The notes: generated by a model from the sequence alone, not told the origin. 64,000 nucleotides of DNA from Arachis hypogaea (GCF_003086295.3 NC_092050.1:156742699-156806698), one strand, 5' to 3'; positions 48,617 to 60,641 are shown, numbered from the stretch's first letter. A program made the numbers and translations.

Positions 48617-51600
48617 ATGATAAGTACAATGAAAAAAAATTAATACTAAGATATTGTTAAATTAGGTGCTTAATATGGATCTTTTATATTAAATTGAATC
48701 ATAAAAATAAGAATATAATTTTATTTTTTAAAAAATGCAAAATTTTATTAAAAAAATTAAAAATACCGTTTAATTATAATAAACACATTATAATATAATT
48801 GTATAATAAAATTGTGAACAAAACAATTTAAAATTAAAGTCTGGTAAAAAATTAACTATAAAATTAAAATTTTAATGAACAAATTATTACCTTAATATAA
48901 CAAAAAATATTTGTTATGTCATTTACTACAAATTACAAAAAGATGATGAATTCTATTAATAAAAAACTATAATACAGTGCAGTATAATTATCACCATATT
49001 TAGATAATGAACTTTCAAAAGTTTATATTTAAAGATAAATGATATTATTAATAAAACTAAAATTCATATGACTGGCAAGATTCTCTGCCAAACTAAAATC
49101 AGTCTCACACTAAGCTGTCAATTAATGAGACACTATGTAATAAGCTAAAGAAAAAATATGACCCGTAAATCAAAATCAATTACAATAGAAACTTAAAACT
49201 AAGATTTCAAACTCAAATTAATAAAAAATCAACCAAGAGGATGAGGGTTCCATTAACTGGACCATTGTTTATTAATGACATGTATTTAATCCTTAGTCAA
49301 GGTTTAAGTCTATAAAATAATCCTGCCAATATTGTTGATTCTCAATTAATTATGCAGTTGGAATATCTCATAATATAAAGAGAGACTAAAAAATAAAACA
49401 GCATAACCATTTGAAACACAATGGCTCTATTTTTTTAGAAGTAATTTATTAAATATTTAAAACATCTTATAATGCTAAAAGTCTTTAGCATAGATGCAAC
49501 ATATGAATGAAGAATGGTGAATACAGTGAATAGCCTGGGAGCAGTACTGGTTCCCATCCTTCCTGTCATACTCATAGAAAGGTTTGCACATATGGAAGGC
49601 ATACAAACTGCATACAGTGAATGGTTTGCCGTGCATAATCTTTCCAACATTATCACCATAGATTGACACACTTGTTCATCCAAAGCCATCATTGGCTTTT
49701 CCTGAGTAATACCAAAAAATAAAGACGTAATTAATGTTATTTAATCTATCATTTAATCACTAAGATATTTAAATTCATAATACCATAAAATGAAGAAACC
49801 TCTCCGTGCAACAATATATGCTGATTATTTGAATTAATCATTATATGTTACATAAGTTCAATCACAAATGAAAAAAAATAATTTGAAAAGAAAACAAACA
49901 TATATATACTCCAATGCATACTTTCACAGATCAAAACATCAGCAAAAGTAATTCCAAATCTTATTCACCATGTCTAACCAAAGCTTTGAAATGGAGAGTA
50001 ACGGTAGTATTCAACCTGATTATCAATATTTGTTATTTTTCACACTTTTTTTATCATAAAAACTTTGACCTAATACCCTCTTTTGCTGGAATATCTTTCA
50101 AACATAGCATAATACACAAAGTAAACCATATAATTTCAAAAAGGATAAAAATAAAATACAAATCCTTATAACATATAGCTCGTATGAGCCTTAACCATTC
50201 AACGAAAAAATAACCTAAAAAACAATAGTCAATCAATCAATGATGAAGATGACAAATAAACCCTTTTCAGTGAAAAGCATAATATAAAAATATTTATCAG
50301 TAGGTGCTAGGGTGATACAATGCTTTGATATGAAATTTTCAATAACTTGATTTTTTTATAGATAAATAATAATAAAAGAAAACTACAAACTTTAAGCTTC
50401 AAAATAATAACTACAAAATAAAAAATAAACTAATGTGAGAATGGGTATGGCAGTGTTAATGGAACCTATCCTAACTGCGAAAACAAAGAATAATATGAGT
50501 TAGTTACTTTGTTATTTATGAAATGAAATTGTCTCAATTTGAGGATTCATTCATATCCATCATATATACCTTATTTGAGGCACAACTGAACCAAGCACCA
50601 TAAGCAGAACCACCATGACAGAGAAGGCTTTGCAAGGAAGAATGTGAACCTGAACCACCACTTTCTTTCTCCAATTCCTCCCTTCTCTTTCAATTATTAC
50701 ATTCAGGACTGCCATCATGGTTTCTTTACCTCCTTGCTTCTGTGGTGATATTAGTTTCTTTTTTCTGAGGTTATGATAATGATAAAGATATGAAAAGATC
50801 ACATAAACAGTTAAAATCAAAATATTTACCAAATTTCATTATCAAAACTCAAAAAGGAGATACTGAACCATGTATCATAAACAGTAGAAGTTACCAAATC
50901 TTAGTCAATAATGTATTGAAAAAATAAGATTGTAGAGAGGTGATATGAAATAAAAATCAAGATTTTAAAATATGGTTAAAAAATATATTAAAAAATATAA
51001 TAGTAATGTCACTCTTAAATTAAAAGAATATAAAACCACTATTAGAAAAAATTAAAATAAAAAATAAACGCAATAATAAATCAATCAAATGCTGACTTCA
51101 AAAAGAAAGGAAGAAGACCGAAACAAAAGGGATTGCAAGAAAGAAAGCAGCAGAGTAAGGGATGCATAAAAGTGTACACATTCACTTGTTATGAAGAAAG
51201 AAAGCGGTGGTAGTGTCAGGAATTGCAAGAAGTTAGAGTACCACAAATCTAAATGAAAGATTGGAGATCCCATAAATCTGGCTGTTGCAACTTGCAAGAA
51301 AATGTCTCTGGAAATCAAGCAGAGCTGCTGGATCTTGGACTCCGAAAGCTAAACCTTCTTGCCGGGGTTGCCCACGAATTTCCAGTAGCCAATTTGATTT
51401 TGCCTTCACGTACTCTGCTCCATTAATGGAGTGATGAAAAGAAAAAAATTGAAAAATATGATCTATGAGGATGATGAAAATGAATATATACTCTGAAAAT
51501 ACAAAAGCCAGGACATCAAAAACTAAAGGAAAAATGATTAGTTCATGCTGCATTACTTAACAATATCATTTGGTTTGTACATTGGATGCAAATTGAAGAT

Positions 51601-53440
51601 AAGAGGGAAAGAGATTAAGACCTTTTGGCGAATTGCAAATAGAATCCCGGCAACAACAATGAGGTTAAGGATTTACTGCATCAAAAGCTTCACACCAGGC
51701 AAAGACGCCTCTGCACAACAACAACATCATCATTTCAATTCTTACCAAAATTAGAATATATACATCAGATCAAATAATAAGGAACACACATAGCTCATCA
51801 TCGCAAACCATTATGAATCTGTGACTGAACAAAGAGGAGTATGAGTAGGCATATCAAAATTAAAAATCGTATACGCTCATTTGAAGAAGACGACTACTTA
51901 CATAAGCAGAGAAAACAGCATCATCGCACCAAGACCGTTGATGGCCGCTTCTGGTGCTGCAACTATGACTTCTCTTCCGTTCTGTCTATTGCCATCCGAA
52001 TCATCTCAGCCTCACCAAACTGCATGCCAATTGTTGTTGTTGTTGATGCCAGTATGCATCTCTCGCTCCTCCCTGTCGTGTCTCTACTTCTTCCCTCTGC
52101 TTCCCCGCAACAAACACAATACCATAATGCATGTCACCATCAAGAAATCTCCGTTTGATAAAGAGAACACAGAGATAACAAAAATAAAATAAAAAAAATG
52201 ATGCAGAGAGATATATAGATCTAGGAGAAGAAAGACATGAGAGAAGATAGAGAAAGAAAGAGAGCTACGGTAAGAAGAAAATTGAAATTTGATTATTTGA
52301 GAGATGGTTTGAATGCTCTCTTTGTGGCGGTGACTCAGTACCTTCCAGCGATCTGCTCTCTTTCGTTGATTCCTCCTCCGTATCCATCCCTACAGCATTG
52401 AAGATCACCACAAACTCCACCGCACCCACTGCGACCACCACCGACATAGCATGGGCCAACACCGCCATAGCATGGTCCACCACCGTAGCAGTCGCCATCT
52501 CATCCACCGCCGCAACCCTACCACCAGCGATAGCGTTGCCTCCACCGCGATGACTCCCCTAAAGGATGGAGCCATCAGGTACAGTGACATTCTCTGTCTT
52601 AATGCGTACACTAACTCTATAATCTCCACCTCTGACTTAAATTAGGAACAGTAAGAATTAGAAGAAGAAGAAGATGATGAATAAAAACTACTGAAGAAGA
52701 AGATTATACAAAAATAGAATCAGTAAAAGGAGGAGAAAAAAAAGAAGAGAAACTGATGATGAAGAAGTAGAAGAACCGAAGAAGAGGAGGAAGAGATAAA
52801 ATTGGAAACAAAAAAGGGAGAGAAACCCTTTTTGTAATTTTAATTTTGATTAAATTTGAACTTTTAGGAATATTTTTTTTGGTGACTAAATTTTAGGAAT
52901 GTGTGTATATGTAAATTGTAAAACAAACTGAGAAATGGAGATAAAAAAATTGGATACAGTCATGAAAAGTGTGGTGTAACCAAATTAGTTTGATGCAGGA
53001 GTGTAATATAAGAGTCATGATTATTGAAGGCATTCAAATTTTGGTGGATGAATGCATATAATAGAAATTAAGAATAAATCTGATAAAGGACACGTAGGAA
53101 TTCCACTATGAGAATAACCTTCTTTTCAATGTATGTTATAGGATTATATTAATTTGAAGCAGACGTTCTACCCATTCTCGTAACAAACTTATTCTGAGCA
53201 TTATTATTAAATATTAATCCATGCCCCAACAATATTTACTAACAAAACCATCTCGTAATACATACTCCCTCTGTTATAAATCAGGGGATTTTTAATATAT
53301 TTTCTATATTTCTATATAAATAATTCATTTGGTGTTTCAATATATACCGGTATATATTGAATCCACCTCATACTTTAGAAATATTTTGTCCACTAGCTGG
53401 CACATGAGTGTGAGGCCCAAAAACGCCAATATGATAGGAT
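48617..53440. other. Unassigned DNA between Helitron-like end and second carboxylesterase
   Basis: No gene can be supported. Stretches with less AT-rich, exon-like texture occur at 49470-49690 (minus frame with KIMHGKPFTVCSLYAFHMCK), 50570-50740, 51230-51430 (minus frame with AEYVKAKSNWLLEIRGQP) and 51880-52640. None has a domain I recognise. They could be gene fragments carried by a Helitron. Confidence 0.35.
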
Positions 53441-53544
53441 ATTGTATCTTCCGCCATTGAGTTCAGTAGCTCCTTCATTCTTATTGATTTGGCTTCATCA
53501 TATAATATCAATATCATATAGTTTTGTATGTAGTATATTCAGCC

Positions 53545-54639
53545 ATGCCCCTCTTTTCTTCCCCAAGCTCAAAATGCTTTTGGATAACATTAATAGTATT
53601 TTCCCTAAGCTACTATCTCTTAATTGCAAAATCAACCACACTCCAAACATCACCACCACCACCAAAACCATGCAATAAGAATCCATACAAACAACTCAAC
53701 CTCGTATTGAACAAAAACGGCAGCGTCAGGCGCGGGCCCGTGCCCCCAGAGAGCCCTCCCGCACCAGATCCCAACCTCCCCACCAAGGTTCTCTCCAAAG
53801 ACCTCCCAATCAACAAATCAAAGGGCACATGGGCGAGGATCTACCTACCCCGCGAAACACTGGATCAGAACTCCAAGCTTCCGTTACTGGTGTTCTTCCA
53901 CGGTGGCGGATTCATATTCCTCAGCGCATCATCCACCATTTTCCATGAGTTTTGTTTCAACATGGCAAACGACGTCGTTGCGGTTGTTGCGTCCATAGAG
54001 TACCGTCTCGCACCGGAACATAGACTCCCTGCAGCCTATGAAGATGCTGTGGAAGCGCTGCACTGGATCAAAACTAATCAGGAAGAAGATGATTGGCTGA
54101 GGTACTATGCTGATTTGTCCAATGTGTTTTTAGTTGGTAGTAGTGCCGGGGGGAACATAGCGTACAACGCAGGTCTACGTTTAGTCGCTACTGGTAGTGG
54201 TTATGATCTAGGAATTCCCAAGATCCAAGGGCTTATATTAATTCAGCCTTATTTTGGTGGGACCCAAATGACCGGTTCAGAAATGAGGCTTGCCAATGAG
54301 CCTCATTTATCACTTTGTAATAACTATGCGTTGTGGGAATTGTCGTTACCCGTTGGGGCTGACCGTGATCATGAGTATTGTAATCCGACGGTGGGAGACG
54401 GTCCTAAGAAAATTGAAATGATTAGACGGCTTGGGTGGCGGGTACTGGTGACCGGATGTGGCGGTGACCCACTTGTGGACCGTCAGATGGAACTGGTGAA
54501 GGTGATGGAGATGAAAGGTGTGAAAGTGGTGGGGCATTTCAGAGCAGGGGATTACCATGGGGTGCAAGATACTGATCCCTTCAAAGCCAAGCAACTATAT
54601 GAGGTAGTGAAAAATTTTATTTCCGCCTTTCCTTCTTAG
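53545..54639 (+). CDS. Carboxylesterase, plant CXE family, with hydrophobic N-terminal extension (second of three)
   Basis: A single intronless frame; from the ATG at 53545 it encodes 364 residues. The catalytic core is complete: FFHGGGF (H119), VGSSAGGN (S200), GGDPLVDR (D308) and YHGV (H338), with IEYRLAPEHRLPAAYEDA. Unlike its two neighbours it begins with about 45 extra residues: a hydrophobic stretch (CFWITLIVFSLSYYLLIA, about residues 11-28) followed by PPPPKPC. This looks like a signal peptide or signal anchor, so it may enter the secretory pathway, whereas the others look cytosolic. No later ATG precedes the conserved LVLNKNGSVRR region, which favours the extended start. Substrate unknown. 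Motif order and spacing match the genes at 40140 and 58758, in the same orientation. Confidence 0.9.
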   Translation: MPLFSSPSSKCFWITLIVFSLSYYLLIAKSTTLQTSPPPPKPCNKNPYKQLNLVLNKNGSVRRGPVPPESPPAPDPNLPTKVLSKDLPINKSKGTWARIYLPRETLDQNSKLPLLVFFHGGGFIFLSASSTIFHEFCFNMANDVVAVVASIEYRLAPEHRLPAAYEDAVEALHWIKTNQEEDDWLRYYADLSNVFLVGSSAGGNIAYNAGLRLVATGSGYDLGIPKIQGLILIQPYFGGTQMTGSEMRLANEPHLSLCNNYALWELSLPVGADRDHEYCNPTVGDGPKKIEMIRRLGWRVLVTGCGGDPLVDRQMELVKVMEMKGVKVVGHFRAGDYHGVQDTDPFKAKQLYEVVKNFISAFPS

Positions 54640-54885
54640 TAGGTATTGATTGATTAATTAGTAATGCCAACTATATGTCTATATATGTGCTTTATTATTC
54701 TGAATTATGATTAATGTAGCATATGATTAGTGCTTTTTGTTGCTTTAATTGGAGTTGTCAAATTATATTTGGTACATTTGGTGCCTATCGGCATGTGTAC
54801 GCATTCGATCGACAAGTGTTTCTTCAATACTATGTTCGGACAAAAGTTAATCTAATTCATTTAAATCGGATTTTATTATTAGAAT

Positions 54886-55223
54886 GGATAAAGTATATAT
54901 TTTTCTAAAAATTCGTCAAAATTTTTAAATTTTATTTTGTTCAAAAAATTTTAATTTGCATCAATTGTATTTTTAATAACTAAATTTTAAAAAAATGTAA
55001 GACCAATCTAATAATAATGTTTGATAATGATAACTAATTTATTTATATTAAAAGTTGTCATTGTAAGATTATTATTGAATTAATTTTAAATTTTTTAAAA
55101 AATTAATTATTAGAGAGATACATTTAATGTAAATTAAAAAAATTTTAGAATAAAATTAAAATAAAATAAAATTCAAAAATATTTTTAAATTTTTTGCTAA
55201 ATTAAAAAAATATATATTTTACC
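54886..55223. mobile_element. Foldback MULE-like MITE
   Basis: A 338-bp inverted repeat with ends GGATAAAGTATATATTTTT / AAATATATATTTTACC, flanked by 9-mers TATTAGAAT (54877-54885) and TATTAGAGT (55224-55232) that differ at one base. Same family as 31332-31921. It lies 247 bp after the second carboxylesterase. Confidence 0.7.
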
Positions 55224-55325
55224 TATTAGAGTTATAGCTCTTCCCTACTTAATTTCTCTTTGATTTGTATTTTCAATTTTAAGTATATATGTTTCTAAAC
55301 GACCAAACATTATTGATTCAACCCT

Positions 55326-55349
55326 GTATATATATATATATATATATAT
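55326..55349. repeat. (TA)n microsatellite
   Basis: About 24 bases of TA dinucleotides. Confidence 0.95.
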
Positions 55350-56059
55350 CAGTTCTGCTTCTACATAAGCAGCTATTGATATTCTGACGGATAATATTTG
55401 TATATTTTTGTATACCTTTAAACTAAGGGTTTTAGTATTTAAAATTTGAAGTCTAAATTCTAACGGAAAATTTTCTAACAAAATTATTCTTACTTTTGTA
55501 TATGTCAATTAGACTATTTTTTTTTTCTGAGAAATGAGGCTCATTTTTTTTGCCAATGGAAAAAAATACGGTGTAACACCATAAAATGGAAGCTTGGCAA
55601 AATTATTTATTGCTATGGGTGCCAGTAAAAAAATTCAACTTACGTTTTTTATTTTTCAGTATTTTTTTTGTTTGAAATTAAACAAAACACAACTTACGTT
55701 TTTCAGCCTGCAACATTTGAAGTTTTTTTGGTTTTTGAGAAAAGCAAGAATGCAGGTTGCGTTTGTCAGAAAGAATTTATTAATTTTTTTTAAAGTAAAA
55801 CGCAGCTTGCGTTTGTCAGATTGACTTATTTAAAATTTTTTGGACGAAGAGAAAATGTAGGTTGCATTTTAGTTGGGCCGAAATTTTTTTTTTAAATCTA
55901 CAAAATATAGCTTACGTTTTGTTTGTGAAATAATATTTTAATAAAAAGTCTTGCATATAAATTGCTAACGCAGCTAATTTCAACTTGCACCTCACTTCTG
56001 CTTCCTCACTTGTACTCTCATTTTCCTTTCTTTCATGTATTTTATGCTTGTGAGATTTT

Positions 56060-57790
56060 TTGGTTATTAGAAGGGTAAAAAAAAGTGAGAATATGGAGAA
56101 TATTGTAAATATACGAGTGTATTATAACGGTGAGATTATATCGAACACAAACGAAAGAGTGACTTTTGTTTGTGAATATCCGTTTTCATTTGCTATTCCA
56201 TACGGCACGAGTTTTGTAGAGTTGCAAAATGGTCTTTGTGTGAACATACAAAGTCACATTTCGAAAAAGGTGAGCAACATTTTGTACAGGAATCCTGTAC
56301 AAGTATTTGGTGGGATGATACAATTTTAAATAATGTCCATCCCTGATGAAGCAAGCATGCAGCAGATGTTCTATATTTATCGATAAACCCGATTTCACAT
56401 GCTAGTGATAGAGCTGTACATTGAGTTCGAACAACATACGGGGCTGGACGCGTTTGACGAGGAGGTCAACGTTGACGAGCTCGGGGATATAGATTGAGAA
56501 GAAGCTAACAACGACAGTGAAGAGGAGTTCGAAGCCAACTATGAAGTCGATGACGAAAATGATGACGGCCGCGGAGATCTGGCAGGCAATCCGGCGATGC
56601 ATAATGAGGCGGATGAAATCGTAAGTCAGCACCCGTTTGGTGTTCCGTCATTTATGCGTACTCTAGATCTCGAAGTCATGCATGCCCCGAAATTTCCTGA
56701 GTATGTGAACATGGGTATGTTATGATTATTAATTCAAGTTACCTACGGTGTTTATTTTATTTGCCTTGTCTGACTGATGGTGGTGCGCATGTTGTAGGTG
56801 AAGGCAACACTGCGGCAGAAGATGGTAAGTTTAGTGTTGGAATAGAATTTGGTTCGAGAGAGTCGGTGATATCTGCAATCAAAAGCTACACTATCTATAG
56901 AGGAGCTGATTACGCTGTGTATGAGTTTGAACCGTAGACATTCTATGCAAAATGCAAGGGTTATGGTGCAGGTTGTGATTGGCTTATTCGAGCTAGCTTG
57001 ATTCGAAAGAAAGCTTGTTGGGAGATCAGAAGATATAATGGCAAACACACGTGCACCGTAGGCATGATTTCACAAGATCATGCCAATTTGGACTCAGACA
57101 CAATTGCAGAAGCTATTAGGCCATTGGTCGAAGCAGATCCGTCGATAAAGGTGAAGTCTATTATTGCAGAAGTTCAATCCAAGTTCAATTACACTTTAAG
57201 TTACCGCAAGACTTGGTTGGCAAAGCAGAAATCTGTCGCAAAAATTTTCGGTGATTGAGAAGTTTCTTACCAGACTCTGCCAGTATGGTTGAAAGCAATA
57301 ACTATGAAGATGCCAAGGTCTCGTGTTCAAATTAAAATGCTCCCCGTTTACCGTGAGAGTTAAGAGGTTTAAGGTGTAAGAGTTCTGCACCGCATTTTTT
57401 GGAGCTTCTATCCGTGTATTGTAGCATTCAGACAATGCAAGCCACTGGTGCAGGTTGATGGCATGCACCTGTACGAAAAATATAAAGGTATACTTCTAGT
57501 AGCGATTGCAAAAGATGGGAACCAAAACATTATGCCTATTGAATTTGCGATAGTCGAGGGCGAGACGGTAGACACATGAGAGTTTTTTCTAATCAATTTG
57601 TGGAAATATGTTGTTACCATTGATAGTGTGGGTATTATTTCTGACCGCCATACCTCCATCAACGCTGCAATAGCTTGCAGTAACAGTGCAAGGTCACCAC
57701 CAAAAATATGGTACATGTACTTGTACATCGGGTCCAACTTCTTAAAGAGGTTCAAAACTCCATATTTGTATAAACTTGTGGTGAATAATA
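56060..57790 (+). pseudogene. MuDR-type MULE transposase pseudogene
   Basis: Reading through several stops and shifts, the order is: an N-terminal region (VNIRVYYNGEII, PYGTSFVELQNGL), an acidic linker (about 56430-56640), a MuDR DNA-binding domain (FGSRESVISAIKSYTIYRG, then CKGYGAGCDWLIRAS, RRYNGKHTCTVGMISQDH), LVEADPSIKVKSIIAEVQ, then the DDE transposase start (VQVDGMHLYEKYKGILLVAI with the first Asp, IMPIEFAIVEGET, GIISDRHTSINAAIA with the second Asp) and IGSNFLKRFKTPYLYKLVVN. It ends at an AAT microsatellite before the third catalytic Glu and zinc finger. In-frame stops include codons after YEFEP and FGD, so it is dead. Confidence 0.85.
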
Positions 57791-57851
57791 ATAATAATAA
57801 TAATAATATCTCATGACTAACAGTATGATAAAAAAAATTATTATTGATATC

Positions 57852-57893
<42 letters not shown>
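57784..57893. repeat. Two (AAT)n microsatellites
   Basis: AAT/ATA repeats at 57784-57808 and 57852-57893, separated by unrelated bases, immediately after the truncated transposase. Confidence 0.95.
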
Positions 57894-57896
<3 letters not shown>

Positions 57897-58618
57897 TTTA
57901 TTAGTTAAAACATATAAATAAAGGACATAAAAATAAATATTTTTATTTATCATAAAATTAAAAAAAATTACTTACCCATTGAAAATGATTCAAATATTTA
58001 ATAATGTGTTTTTCAGGTAAAGTAAAATTACGAATCATTTTTCCTTTTTCACTAAATGAAGTTCCAAACCTTCACTTATTCTTCCTCCTCACAAACTTAC
58101 TCCCTTTCATCCTTAACCCCAACCCCTTTCACTCTCAAAACTCTCATGGCCTGCGTTTTAGTTTTAAAGACCGGCTCCGCTACTCTCTTTTACACGTGTC
58201 ACACATGCAGACAAAAAAGTTGCCAAAGGCAGGTTGCGTTTTGCCTGTGCACTTTGCCAAACACATATTGCGTTTTAAAACTTCGAAGTATTGGCATGCA
58301 GGAGATAGAAATACATTTCGAATTTTCGTTCTCATTCCATACCAAACACAAGCTGCGTTTTACAGTGTATACAGTTTTTTTTATTTCAGCTCAGTCCAAT
58401 GTATCCTGCTTTTTGTAAATTGTTAACTTTAGCCGTTCCACATTTATGAATTACACAATATGATACAATATACTTGTACTTCACCTTTTTAACTTTCATA
58501 AATAAATTAATTTCTGGAATGAAGCACATCTTCTAAAGGAAGAAATTTAATGAGAAATTCAGATTCAAAATGGAGTCAAATTGTTGACTGTGCAGGACAA
58601 CTTGCTTCATAATATGAA

Positions 58619-58625
58619 TATAAAA
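58619..58625 (+). promoter_or_regulatory. Likely TATA box of the third carboxylesterase
   Basis: TATAAAA lies 139 bases before the ATG at 58758, a normal plant distance. TTGACT (58584-58589), a W-box-type core bound by WRKY factors, is about 30 bases further upstream. This is inference from motif match alone. Confidence 0.5.
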
Positions 58626-58757
58626 ACAGCAAGTTGTGTATTCCCCCTGTATTATTCTTGCTCTCCACGCCTTTACTGATATAAATTAAAAAGGCTTGAA
58701 ACTCCATACTCTCAAAGCATCCATAACTCCAACAAAGAAAAAGAAGAGAAAACAGCC

Positions 58758-59708
58758 ATGTCCGATCACAGCGAAGAGCACATGAAAATCATTCGAAAAC
58801 CAGACGGAACCCTCACTCTGTTGCGCAAACCAGAGTCACGCTCACTACCCCAATCTGACCCCACCCTCTCCATTACCGTTCTCTCCAAAGACCTCACCAT
58901 CAACCCTCACAACGACACCTGGCTCCGCTTGTTCCTACCCAAACAAGGAACAAACGATAACAAGAAGCTACCACTTATTGTTTTCTTTCATGCTAGTGGC
59001 TTTGTCACATCAAGTGCAGCTTCCACCATGTTCCATGATTTCTGTGTAAACATTGCGGATGGCGCCGCCGCCGTTGTCGCCTCCGTCGAGTACCGCCTTG
59101 CGCCGGAGCACCGATTACCGGCTGCATATGACGATGCTGTCGAAACTTTTCATTGGATTAAATCCAGCCAGGACGAATGGTTGACCAAACACGTTGATTA
59201 CTCGAGGTGTTATTTGATGGGAAACAGTGCTGGGGCAACGATAGCGTACTACGCGGGTCTACGTGTAGCTTCAGGAGAGGTAGGTGATCTTGAGCCGTTG
59301 AAAATCCGAGGGATGATATTACGTCAGCCGTACATTGGTGGGACCCAGAGGACCGAGTCAGAATTGAGGCTCGAGAATGATGCGGTTCTTCCTCTGTCGG
59401 TTAATGATTTGATGTGGGAGCTGGCGCTGCCCGTTGGGGCTGACCGTGATAATGAGTATTGCAATCTGACGGCTGTGGATGGTTGGAGGGTTGAGAAGGT
59501 GAGGGATCAGGGGTGGAGAGTGATGGTTAGTGGGTGCGGTGGGGACCCACTTGTTGACCGTGATAGGGAGCTTGTGAAGTTGTTGGAGGAAAAGGGTGTT
59601 TGTGTGGTGAGTGATTTTGAGGAAGAGGGGTGCCATGGCATAGAGTTGACGGACCCCAACAAAGCAAAAACACTCATTCGCTTGGTCAAACATTTCATGT
59701 CCTCATAA
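58758..59708 (+). CDS. Carboxylesterase, plant CXE family, with altered oxyanion hole (third of three)
   Basis: A single intronless frame of 316 residues from the ATG at 58758. It is CXE-like throughout: SVEYRLAPEHRLPAAYDDA, MGNSAGATIAY (nucleophile S157), GGDPLVDR (D263) and CHGI (H293), so the triad is present. The oxyanion-hole motif reads FFHASGF (H78-A79-S80-G81) instead of HGGG, with two of three glycines replaced. The motif after the nucleophile is GNSAGAT rather than GSSAGGN. In the family the HGGG glycine amides stabilise the tetrahedral intermediate, as GID1 relatives also show. The changes predict reduced or altered esterase activity, or a binding role; this is inference. No signal peptide. 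It sits about 4.1 kb after the second copy, beyond the decayed MULE. Confidence 0.9.
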   Translation: MSDHSEEHMKIIRKPDGTLTLLRKPESRSLPQSDPTLSITVLSKDLTINPHNDTWLRLFLPKQGTNDNKKLPLIVFFHASGFVTSSAASTMFHDFCVNIADGAAAVVASVEYRLAPEHRLPAAYDDAVETFHWIKSSQDEWLTKHVDYSRCYLMGNSAGATIAYYAGLRVASGEVGDLEPLKIRGMILRQPYIGGTQRTESELRLENDAVLPLSVNDLMWELALPVGADRDNEYCNLTAVDGWRVEKVRDQGWRVMVSGCGGDPLVDRDRELVKLLEEKGVCVVSDFEEEGCHGIELTDPNKAKTLIRLVKHFMSS

Positions 59709-59983
59709 GAGAGTTTTTAAGGGCTAATAAATAATGCGTGTTGTATTTTCTTTTCCAAAAAAAAAAAATGACATATTTCTACTGTTTTTAAATAATAATG
59801 TTGTATGGATAGAAATTTTCTCATTATTTTTTAATTATTAGTTAAAAAGATTAGTTTCTCAACAAAGTTAAATATTGATGTAGTACAAAATAAAATTGGG
59901 AAGATGTATAGAATAAGACGTAATGATCCAAAAGAATACACTTATGTAAATACAGCTACTCATAAGTCTCAACAACTTATATG

Positions 59984-60641
59984 TAGGGGTGTACGTGGCC
60001 CGGAAAATTCGGCCTGATTTTGAATATTTTAGAAGTTAATTTAGTGTGATTTTATCGGGTTTAGAATCGGATAATGGTCTCAAAAATAGACTCAATCATT
60101 ATTTTGGATTGGATCTGTGCCATAGCTTAGGTCATCCAAATTTGGTCCGGTGGTCCGGTCATCATACACAATTAATATTTTGTGTTATTAGTGATGGATG
60201 ATGGCTATTCTTATGTGAAATTTAAATATTATAAATTTTAATATTTTGTATTATTAGTCATTATAAGATTATAAGTTAATGTTTTATGTTTAAAATGCAT
60301 AAGACTTTAGACTAATGCATAATATTATGTTATTTGTATTGATTTAAATATTTGGTGTTATTAAACAATATTAGTATTGATTATAGTTATGCTTTAATTT
60401 TAGAGAATGGTTGGTTCTTGTTATATTTTTTTAAGTGAATTTTACTATGTGAATTGTGAAATAATGGTTGGAAATTAGGTGATTTTTACATGCTAAAGAC
60501 CCAATTTTTATCCGACCCAAAAGTACGTAAGTTTCATCAGGTCTAGGATCGAGTTAGAGTCTAAAAATTAGACCCAATCTATATTTCGAATCGAGTCTAA
60601 GTTAAACCAAATTCGATGTGACCCGACCATGTAGACCTCTA
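59984..60641. mobile_element. hAT-like MITE, second family
   Basis: A 658-bp element with imperfect inverted ends TAGGGGTGTACGTGG / CCATGTAGACCTCTA, flanked by 8-mers CTTATATG (59976-59983) and CTTATACG (60642-60649) that differ at one base. Subterminal zones hold CGGCC/GACCC-type motifs. No coding capacity. It starts 276 bp after the third carboxylesterase. Confidence 0.75.

Larger units (their letters stand above)
55596..58434 (+). mobile_element. Decayed MuDR-type MULE
   Basis: Holds transposase remnants (56060-57790) flanked on both sides by arrays of the quasi-palindrome AAACGCA-GCT-TGCGTTT and variants (left: about 55635, 55692, 55750, 55798-55814, 55856, 55905; right: about 58150, 58228, 58268, 58350). 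Possible ends are GGCAAAATTATTTATTGC at 55596 and TAACTTTAGCC at 58434, loosely inverted and like the ends of the small elements at 7.8 and 11.5 kb. No matching target duplication was found, so boundaries are tentative. Confidence 0.65.
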
